A stretch of DNA of 5,036 bases from Tissierellia bacterium (lineage in GTDB: Bacteria; Bacillota; Clostridia; Tissierellales; Dethiosulfatibacteraceae): positions 1-5,036 of the forward strand of contig SKID01000039.1 of assembly GCA_007116605.1 (NCBI GenBank). Direction: 5' to 3'. Within the stretch, counting starts at the first letter, position 1, and every line of letters starts with the position of its first letter. This document shows, one piece after another, positions 1 through 4,545 of this stretch. The translations under genes and the position numbers were made by a program. The notes beneath the pieces were generated by a model. The model saw nothing but the letters and a program-made list of their open reading frames with translations. It ran no database searches and was not told the DNA's origin.

Positions 1-16
1 AGCCAGGAGACCTGCC
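1..16 (+). promoter_or_regulatory. B12 box
   Basis: AGCCAGGAGACCTGCC is an essentially perfect match to the conserved B12 box of cobalamin riboswitches. It forms part of the corrinoid-binding core. It starts at the first base of the window, so a preceding purine that is usually conserved may lie just outside. Confidence 0.95.
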
Positions 17-34
17 ATTGAGCATGTAACAACT

Positions 35-49
35 ACTTCGGAGGGAAGT
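35..49 (+). promoter_or_regulatory. P13-like hairpin of the cobalamin riboswitch
   Basis: ACTTC (35-39) pairs with GAAGT (45-49), leaving the loop GGAGG (40-44). Its position shortly 3' of the B12 box is that of P13/L13. In ligand-bound cobalamin riboswitches L13 makes a kissing interaction with L5. The L5 partner is outside the window; if this is L13, it should contain bases complementary to GGAGG. The 3' arm of this stem is also needed by an alternative antiterminator fold (45-86), so the hairpin may be the ligand-controlled switch element. That role is inferred. Confidence 0.65.
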
Positions 50-86
50 CAGTGTCTATTTTTATGTAAATACACACCTTGTCTTC
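45..86 (+). promoter_or_regulatory. Predicted antiterminator hairpin
   Basis: Hand folding gives a long imperfect hairpin: 45-48 GAAG with 83-86 CTTC, 50-51 with 80-81, 52-55 GTGT with 74-77 ACAC, and 57-61 TATTT with 68-72 AAATA. The apical loop is 62-67. There are single mismatches at 49/82 and 56/73 and a two-base bulge at 78-79. This fold uses the 3' arm of the P13-like hairpin and the whole 5' arm of the terminator, so it excludes both. It fits a model in which the ligand-free RNA forms this hairpin and transcription proceeds. No folding energy was computed. Confidence 0.6.
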
Positions 87-105
87 GGCAAGGTGTTTTT
101 ATTTT
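74..105 (+). terminator. Riboswitch-controlled intrinsic terminator
   Basis: ACACCTTG (74-81) pairs perfectly with CAAGGTGT (89-96), an 8 bp stem. The loop can close further as a stable C-UUCG-G tetraloop (83-88) with U82 bulged. A T-rich tract (96-105, broken by one A at 101) follows directly. The stem ends 20 bases before the cobC start codon and the T tract abuts the cobC ribosome binding site. Placed between a B12 box and a cobalamin gene, it is best read as the regulated terminator of the riboswitch rather than the end of an upstream gene. Confidence 0.9.
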
Positions 106-111
106 GAGGAG
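106..111 (+). promoter_or_regulatory. Ribosome binding site of cobC
   Basis: GAGGAG ends 5 bases before the ATG at 117. It directly follows the terminator T tract and is not part of the terminator stem, so the switch appears to act on transcription rather than by hiding this site. Confidence 0.85.
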
Positions 112-116
112 ATAAA

Positions 117-695
117 ATGTCAATCACACTGATTCGTCATGGACAAACCGATTGGAATATCGAAAAAAGAATGCAAGGACAACTAGATATTAATATTAAT
201 CCAAAGGGTGTGCAACAGATACATTTGTTGTCTAAAAGACTTAAAAACTTTAAGAATTGGCATCGGATTTATACAAGTCCATTAGAGAGAGCTAAAAATT
301 CTGCCAAAATTTTAGGTGAAAAATGGAATCTACCAGTGGAAGAAGTAGAGGATTTAAAAGAGTTATATTTTGGTGATTGGCAAGGCATGACCTATATGGA
401 AATTGAGAGCAAATATCCTGATCAATGGGCCATGTGGCATTCCCAGGGAGGATTGACACAATTTCCAGGTGCTGAAAAAACCATCCTAGGGATGAATCGT
501 GTCATTCACTGTATTAATCAATTGATAGAAAAAAATCAAGAGCCGATAGTTGTAGTCACTCATGGAACCATTATAGAAATATATGATCATTATTTTTTAG
601 GTATATCTCCTGAAGATATGGCGATGGAAAGCCGCCTGATTGGAAATGGCACAGCGATACATTTAGAAAACAGGGTGAAAATGGAGGACGATTAG
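117..695 (+). CDS. cobC: Alpha-ribazole phosphatase (histidine phosphatase family)
   Basis: A 192-residue member of the histidine phosphatase (phosphoglycerate mutase-like) superfamily. The N-terminal LIRHGQTDWN motif (residues 5-14) carries the phospho-accepting His8 beside Arg7. SPLERA (54-59) carries a phosphate-binding Arg58, KELYFGDWQG (81-90) holds the expected acidic Glu82, and VVTHGT (146-151) gives the second catalytic His149. Family members in B12 operons remove the 5' phosphate from alpha-ribazole phosphate or adenosylcobalamin phosphate during nucleotide loop assembly in the cytoplasm. Length is usual for CobC. The superfamily is broad, so the specific substrate is inferred from the riboswitch upstream and the cbi genes downstream; the catalytic class itself is clear. 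It is the first gene behind the riboswitch, 2 bases before cbiA, although it acts at the opposite end of the pathway. The start is supported by GAGGAG and by the RHG motif lying at the N terminus. Confidence 0.88.
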   Translation: MSITLIRHGQTDWNIEKRMQGQLDININPKGVQQIHLLSKRLKNFKNWHRIYTSPLERAKNSAKILGEKWNLPVEEVEDLKELYFGDWQGMTYMEIESKYPDQWAMWHSQGGLTQFPGAEKTILGMNRVIHCINQLIEKNQEPIVVVTHGTIIEIYDHYFLGISPEDMAMESRLIGNGTAIHLENRVKMEDD

Positions 696-697
696 TT

Positions 698-2071
698 ATG
701 AAACCATCAATCATCATTGCTGGAACCCATAGTGGATCTGGAAAGACCACGGTTTCATTAGGTCTTATGGCAGTACTTTCAGAAAAAATCCGTATTCAGC
801 CATATAAAACAGGTCCTGATTATATAGATGCCGCTTATCATAGCGTGATCACTGGACGTAAAAGTAGAAATCTAGACACATGGATTTTAGACAATAATAC
901 AAACCGTTATTTATTCGAAAAAAATTTGATAGACAGCCATATGGGGATTATCGAAGGGGTAATGGGCTATTATGACGGTAAAGAAATGAATTCTCCAGTT
1001 GGAAGTACAGCTTACCTATCCCAAGTGATTGGCGTTCCCACAGTATTAGTTGTTAACGGAAAAGGTATGGCGGGTAGCGTGGTTCCATTGATTAAAGGAT
1101 TTATAGATTATGATCCAGGCAATAATATTAAAGGGGTCATATTTAATCAGGTGAGTGAATCCCATTACCAACTCCTTAAAGAAGTTGTGGAAGAAACATT
1201 AGGGATTAGGGTCTATGGATATGTGGAAAATATTCCAGAATTGTCATTGAAAGAAAGACACCTAGGGTTGACCCCTATATGGGAAATGGATGATTTTACT
1301 GAAAAACTAAGCTTTGTAAAAAGCAGACTCAGCCAAACCTTAGATTGGCAGGGACTCTATGAACTGGGAAAAACTCGCACAACGGTTAAATATTCAACAC
1401 CTCATATTTCCAAGTATCAACCGATACGCATTGGCTTAGCATATGATAAAGCCTTTAACTTCTACTATGAAGATAATATAGATTTGTTGAAGGAGATGGG
1501 TGGAGAAATCATTCCTTTCAGCCCCATCGAGAGTACATTTATCCCTGATTCCCTCGACCTCGTGATTCTGGGAGGAGGTTTTCCCGAAATGTTTGCTGAA
1601 GAACTAGAGAATAATGCCGCTATTCGAAAAGATTTGAAGCAACATCTAGAACTTGGGTTACCCTACCTCTCGGAATGTGGGGGAATGATGTACTTATGTG
1701 AAAAATTAACAGATTTAACAGGCAAAACTTACCAAATGACAGGTTATTTAAAAGGATATACTCAAATGACCCAAAAACTACAACGATTTGGGTATGCAAC
1801 TGCAAAAATTGTGAAGGAATGTCCCTATGGAGAGGATGAGTCTGAAATACGACTACATGAGTTTCACCGTTCTAGAGATAGTATTCAAGAAGTTAAAGCC
1901 TTATCCCTTTATAAAAGCAAAAAAAGGAATATTAGCAAAAAATGGGAATGCGGTTATGTTAAAGGAAATGGGATCAGTCATTATGGACATTTGCATTACT
2001 ATAGTCAAATGGCGTGGATTGAGTCTGTTTATGAAAAAGCAATCATGTATCAGAAAACGAAAAAAGGATAA
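698..2071 (+). CDS. cbiA: Cobyrinic acid a,c-diamide synthase (glutamine-hydrolysing)
   Basis: A 457-residue protein, the usual CbiA length. It uses ATP and glutamine to amidate the c and then the a acetate side chains of cobyrinic acid. The N-terminal synthetase domain (about 1-200) has a P-loop, GTHSGSGKTT (9-18), then YKTGPDYID (36-44), EGVMGYYDG (86-94) and the CbiA signature ERHLGL (186-191). The C-terminal glutaminase domain (about 242-445) is of the triad type typical of CobB/CobQ proteins. It has LGGGFPE (291-297), the nucleophile Cys327 in SECGGMMYL (325-333), HEFH (387-390) and YGHLHYYS (429-436) with a probable catalytic His431. The segment around HEFH reads L-HEFH-RS, whereas many relatives have G-HEFH-YS; the core is intact. 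Methanogens use a homologue (CfbB) for coenzyme F430, but the cobalamin context excludes that here. The start has GGAGG at 683-687, 10 bases upstream and inside the end of cobC, suggesting coupled translation. Confidence 0.97.
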   Translation: MKPSIIIAGTHSGSGKTTVSLGLMAVLSEKIRIQPYKTGPDYIDAAYHSVITGRKSRNLDTWILDNNTNRYLFEKNLIDSHMGIIEGVMGYYDGKEMNSPVGSTAYLSQVIGVPTVLVVNGKGMAGSVVPLIKGFIDYDPGNNIKGVIFNQVSESHYQLLKEVVEETLGIRVYGYVENIPELSLKERHLGLTPIWEMDDFTEKLSFVKSRLSQTLDWQGLYELGKTRTTVKYSTPHISKYQPIRIGLAYDKAFNFYYEDNIDLLKEMGGEIIPFSPIESTFIPDSLDLVILGGGFPEMFAEELENNAAIRKDLKQHLELGLPYLSECGGMMYLCEKLTDLTGKTYQMTGYLKGYTQMTQKLQRFGYATAKIVKECPYGEDESEIRLHEFHRSRDSIQEVKALSLYKSKKRNISKKWECGYVKGNGISHYGHLHYYSQMAWIESVYEKAIMYQKTKKG

Positions 2072-2118
2072 GAGTTAAATAAAGGAATAAGTAAGCACCT
2101 TAATGTGGAGGATATATC

Positions 2119-2748
2119 ATGAATTATGAAAAAAACCCGACGGCCATTGAAGATAAAAGCATGGAAATCATTGAAAATTTAATGAAAAATAGCAAGGGTT
2201 TTTCTGAAGATGAACAACCGGTCATTAAAAGAATTATTCATACAACAGCAGACTTTGAGTTTGAAGATTTAATCCGTTTCTATGATAACCCTATTCGTAA
2301 AATGAAAACCTATATAGGGGAAGGATGTAAAATTTACACTGATACCCAGATGATTCAATCAGGTGTTAATCGACACAACTTGAACAAACATGGATGTGAG
2401 TTAGTGAATTATGTTCATGATAGAGAAGTTGCTGAAAAAGCCATTTCACAGAAGATGACCCGATCCATGGCTGCCTTAGAAAAAGCCTTTGATGATGAAA
2501 CAATTAAAATTTTTGCAATAGGGAATGCGCCCACGGCCTTGTTTCGGCTACTTGAATTATTAGAAAAACAACCTAAAAGAGAGATTGTTATTATTGGTGT
2601 TCCAGTGGGGTTTGTAGGGGCAGAAGAGTCGAAAGAGGCTTTAGCTCAGCAAACTAACTGGCCTTATATTACCATTCATGGGAGAAAAGGAGGCAGTACC
2701 ATAGCAGCAGCTATTGTAAATGCTGTTTTAAAAATGATGACATGTTGA
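2119..2748 (+). CDS. cbiC: Cobalt-precorrin-8 methylmutase
   Basis: A 209-residue protein of the CbiC/CobH family, of normal length. It moves the methyl group from C-11 to C-12 of the corrin ring, converting cobalt-precorrin-8 to cobyrinic acid, which CbiA then amidates. IIHTTADFEFEDLIRF (39-54) contains the conserved His41 that corresponds to the catalytic histidine of CobH. It is followed by TDTQMIQSGVN (74-84), GNAPTALFRLLEL (125-137), VPVGFVGAEESK (151-162) and the C-terminal GRKGGST (188-194), all family hallmarks. About 30 residues precede the first conserved block, which is usual. The start is supported by GGAGG at 2107-2111, 7 bases upstream. It follows cbiA after a 47-base gap in which no terminator or promoter is evident, and its last 7 bases overlap the cbiD start. 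Confidence 0.97.
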   Translation: MNYEKNPTAIEDKSMEIIENLMKNSKGFSEDEQPVIKRIIHTTADFEFEDLIRFYDNPIRKMKTYIGEGCKIYTDTQMIQSGVNRHNLNKHGCELVNYVHDREVAEKAISQKMTRSMAALEKAFDDETIKIFAIGNAPTALFRLLELLEKQPKREIVIIGVPVGFVGAEESKEALAQQTNWPYITIHGRKGGSTIAAAIVNAVLKMMTC

Positions 2749-3860
2749 ATAAATGGACCGAAAAAAAAGGTAAAAAACTTCGATATGGTTATACAACAGG
2801 GAGTTGTGCCGCTGCTGTAGCTAAGGCAGCCGTAATCTCATTGATAACTCAAGATAAAACCGCGGAAGTTTCTATTGAAACGCCTTATGGATGGGTCCTT
2901 CAATTAGAAGTTCATGGCAGTGATGTCAATAAAGATGAAGCTTCATGTTATGTGATCAAGGATAGTGGAGATGACCCAGATATTACCAATGGTATTCATA
3001 TTTACGGAAAAGCACAGTGGATTGACGCAGGGATTAAGATTAAAGCGGGTCAAGGAATTGGAGTAGTGACTAAAAAAGGACTTTCAGTGCCAATAGGAGA
3101 ACCGGCAATTAATCCGGTACCTATGGAAATGATCAAAAAAGAAGTAAGGGCAGTTTTGCCTAAAGACAAAGGTGTGGTCATTACTTTATGGGTACCTGAA
3201 GGAGAGGCAATTGCTAAAAAAACCTTTAACCCACGCCTTGGTATTCAAGGAGGTATTTCGATTATTGGGACCACTGGTATTGTTGAACCCATGTCTCAAG
3301 AAGCTTTAAAGGATTCCCTACGATTAGAAATGAAAATATTAAAAGAACAAGGCTGCAAAGCCATCATTTTTACTCCAGGAAATTATGGCGTGAATTACTT
3401 AAAAGATCAAAAAGTTTGTCTTGATTCAATGGTTAAAATAAGTAATTTTGTGGGTGATTGTCTAGATGATGCGGTGGCTTTAGCCTTTGAAAAGATTTTG
3501 ATTGTCGGTCACTGTGGTAAGTTAACTAAATTAGCAGCCGGTGTTTTTCAAACTCATAGCCAGTATGGAGACGGAAGACTAGAAACCATTGCTGCCTATG
3601 GGGCCCTAGCTGGCATCTCAAAAGATGAGATTGAAAGGATTCTTTGTGCAAATACCACTGATGAAGCCATTGAAATACTAGGTAAAAATAGATTCTTTGT
3701 ATTTGAAAAAATTGCAGAACGAGCAAAACACAACTGTCAACTGAGAACACAAGGAAAAATAAATATTGAAGTGATTATTTTTAGCAATGTTTATGGTTTT
3801 TTAGGACAAAGTAGAGGAGGCGCCAATTTATTGGCAACATTTACACATGAAAAAAATTAA
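2742..3860 (+). CDS. cbiD: Cobalt-precorrin-5B C(1)-methyltransferase
   Basis: A 372-residue CbiD of normal length. It transfers a methyl group from S-adenosylmethionine to C-1 of cobalt-precorrin-5B to give cobalt-precorrin-6A. CbiD is specific to the anaerobic route and is unrelated in fold to CbiE and other tetrapyrrole methylases. Hallmarks in order are LRYGYTTGSCAAA (13-25), KDSGDDPDIT (73-82), GQGIGVVTKKGLSVPIGEPA (103-122), NPRLGIQGGISIIGTTGI (163-180), GNYGVNYL (213-220), GHCGKLTKLAAG (256-267) and THSQYGDGRLE (271-281). The ATG lies within the end of cbiC (overlap of 7 bases, ATGTTGA) and no SD is evident upstream. Translation therefore probably depends on ribosomes finishing cbiC. 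The next codon is TTG (2745), a possible alternative start that would change the protein by one residue. The RYGYTTG block near residue 14 rules out a much later start. Confidence 0.97.
   Translation: MLNKWTEKKGKKLRYGYTTGSCAAAVAKAAVISLITQDKTAEVSIETPYGWVLQLEVHGSDVNKDEASCYVIKDSGDDPDITNGIHIYGKAQWIDAGIKIKAGQGIGVVTKKGLSVPIGEPAINPVPMEMIKKEVRAVLPKDKGVVITLWVPEGEAIAKKTFNPRLGIQGGISIIGTTGIVEPMSQEALKDSLRLEMKILKEQGCKAIIFTPGNYGVNYLKDQKVCLDSMVKISNFVGDCLDDAVALAFEKILIVGHCGKLTKLAAGVFQTHSQYGDGRLETIAAYGALAGISKDEIERILCANTTDEAIEILGKNRFFVFEKIAERAKHNCQLRTQGKINIEVIIFSNVYGFLGQSRGGANLLATFTHEKN
3816..3835 (+). promoter_or_regulatory. Distant SD plus hairpin before cbiE
   Basis: The best SD for cbiE is GGAGG at 3816-3820, 26 bases before the ATG at 3847, too far for direct use. 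Between them GCCAA (3822-3826) and TTGGC (3831-3835) form a perfect 5 bp stem with a TTTA loop. Folding it would cut the effective spacing to about 12 bases. All of this lies inside the cbiD reading frame, where the GGAGG encodes part of a Ser-Arg-Gly-Gly-Ala stretch, so the match could also be incidental. Functional use is inferred. Confidence 0.4.
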
Positions 3861-4467
3861 AATCATTGGCATGGGACCTGGCCACGAAAAGTATCTTTTG
3901 CCAATAGGACGTGAAGCACTGGAGTCAGCAGATGTGGTCATAGGCGCTATACGGTATTTAAGCGTATTTGGCAAAGGCAGTCAGGTGCTTATTCCTTTAA
4001 CGAGTCCATACACTGATATCGTTAAAATTATTGAAGGATACAAAAAAAACAAAAACATAGCAGTATTGGTTTCAGGGGATGCTAGCTTTTATAGTTTTAC
4101 CAATTACATAAAAAGACACTTTGATAAAGAAGTGCTAGAAATTATTCCAGGAGTGAGTTCAATCCAATATATGTATAGTCGCATAGGACTGAGCTATGAG
4201 AATGCCTACTTTACAAGCTTTCATGGGAGGAAAGGTTATATCCCAAGGATGGAAAAACCATTTAATAGTATTGCGTTTTTAACAGATCAGCATTGGACAC
4301 CAGAAAAAATTGCCCAATATGCTTTACAAGCTCAACATGTTTATCAGTGGATGTATATAGGAGAAAATTTATCTTATGAACATGAAACCATTAAAAAAAT
4401 GACATTAGAGACAGGTCAAAACTATCGAACCAGTCAAATCAATGTGGTGATTTTATCTGATGAGTAA
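3847..4467 (+). CDS. cbiE: Cobalt-precorrin-7 C(5)-methyltransferase
   Basis: A 206-residue member of the tetrapyrrole (uroporphyrin-III C/corrin) methylase family, the usual length of a stand-alone CbiE. It methylates C-5 of cobalt-precorrin-7 using S-adenosylmethionine, giving the substrate of CbiC. Motifs are IIGMGPGHEKYLLP (6-19) at the N terminus, ADVVIGAIRYL (28-38), LVSGDASFYS (74-83), EIIPGVSSIQ (98-107), SFHGRKG (124-130) and GENLSYEHETI (172-182). In aerobic species CbiE and CbiT are joined as CobL; here they are separate, as is typical of the anaerobic pathway. The ATG overlaps cbiD by 14 bases and begins the expected MKKIKIIGMGPG. No SD lies at normal distance; a distant GGAGG with an intervening hairpin is described separately. 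The run AAAAAAAACAAAAAC near 4042-4056 encodes KKNKN and is probably just AT-rich coding sequence. Confidence 0.96.
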   Translation: MKKIKIIGMGPGHEKYLLPIGREALESADVVIGAIRYLSVFGKGSQVLIPLTSPYTDIVKIIEGYKKNKNIAVLVSGDASFYSFTNYIKRHFDKEVLEIIPGVSSIQYMYSRIGLSYENAYFTSFHGRKGYIPRMEKPFNSIAFLTDQHWTPEKIAQYALQAQHVYQWMYIGENLSYEHETIKKMTLETGQNYRTSQINVVILSDE

Positions 4468-4522
4468 TGGGTGTGTCGTGATAAAAAAGTTCACTCATTT
4501 TATAGAAGGAGTAAATAGCTAG
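4460..4522 (+). CDS. Possible 20-codon ORF overlapping the end of cbiE
   Basis: An ATG at 4460 lies within the sequence ATGAGTAA that ends cbiE (8-base overlap, +1 frame) and opens a frame of 20 codons ending at TAG 4520-4522. It fills most of the 78-base gap before cbiT. The predicted peptide starts MSNGCVVIKK and ends FIEGVNS, with no recognisable domain or membrane segment. A weak GTGGTG (4444-4449) precedes it at about 10 bases. The start-stop overlap geometry is typical of coupled genes, but a frame this short arises easily by chance. It could be a coupling peptide that carries ribosomes to cbiT, or nothing. I do not recognise it. Confidence 0.2.
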   Translation: MSNGCVVIKKFTHFIEGVNS

Positions 4523-4544
4523 TTTTTTAAGAGGAAGAAAAAAC
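4522..4544 (+). promoter_or_regulatory. cbiT ribosome binding site in the loop of an A/U hairpin
   Basis: The cbiT SD (AGAGGA, about 4530-4535) lies 10-11 bases before the ATG at 4546. It sits in the nine-base loop of a perfect 7 bp inverted repeat, GTTTTTT (4522-4528) with AAAAAAC (4538-4544). Six of the seven pairs are A-U, so the stem is weak. The SD itself stays unpaired. No terminator function is suggested, because the stem has no GC core. Confidence 0.5.
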
Positions 4545-4545
4545 G

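Larger units (their letters stand above)
1..105 (+). promoter_or_regulatory. Cobalamin (B12) riboswitch, 3' portion with expression platform
   Basis: The window opens inside a cobalamin riboswitch. The first 16 bases match the B12 box, the most conserved part of this RNA family. A short hairpin at 35-49 sits where P13 is expected, and a terminator at 74-105 ends just before the first gene. The 5' part of the aptamer (P1-P6 and loop L5) and the promoter lie upstream and are not visible. Known for the family: adenosylcobalamin or a related corrinoid binds the aptamer and shuts off downstream expression. Here the terminator implies control by premature transcription termination. The gene content downstream (six cobalamin genes) independently supports the call. 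The exact 5' boundary cannot be given. Confidence 0.93.

Noticed and set aside
1620..1805. Open frame on the - strand within cbiA
   Set aside because: It lies opposite the well-supported glutaminase domain of CbiA, has no recognisable motif, and is a reading shadow of AT-rich coding sequence.
1827..2078. 83-codon + strand frame overlapping the 3' end of cbiA
   Set aside because: It runs entirely through the conserved CbiA C-terminal motifs (HEFH, HLHYY) in another frame. Its codons look arbitrary and no SD or family similarity is apparent.
2072..2118. 47-base gap between cbiA and cbiC, considered for a promoter or terminator
   Set aside because: Apart from the cbiC SD at 2107-2111, I see no stem followed by a T tract and no convincing -35/-10 pair. 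A read-through operon is the simplest view.
2761..2768. Run of eight A near the start of cbiD, considered as a slippage site or assembly error
   Set aside because: The frame is continuous into the conserved RYGYTTG block and the run encodes a plausible Lys pair, so neither error nor programmed slippage is needed.
3526..3750. Open frame on the - strand within cbiD
   Set aside because: It is antisense to conserved CbiD motifs, with low-complexity composition and no evident ribosome binding site.
4042..4056. A AAA AAC slippery heptamer in frame in cbiE
   Set aside because: A -1 shift would reach a stop within about 12 codons and truncate CbiE before most of its motifs. Such runs are common in Lys/Asn codons of AT-rich genomes, and no stimulatory structure is apparent.
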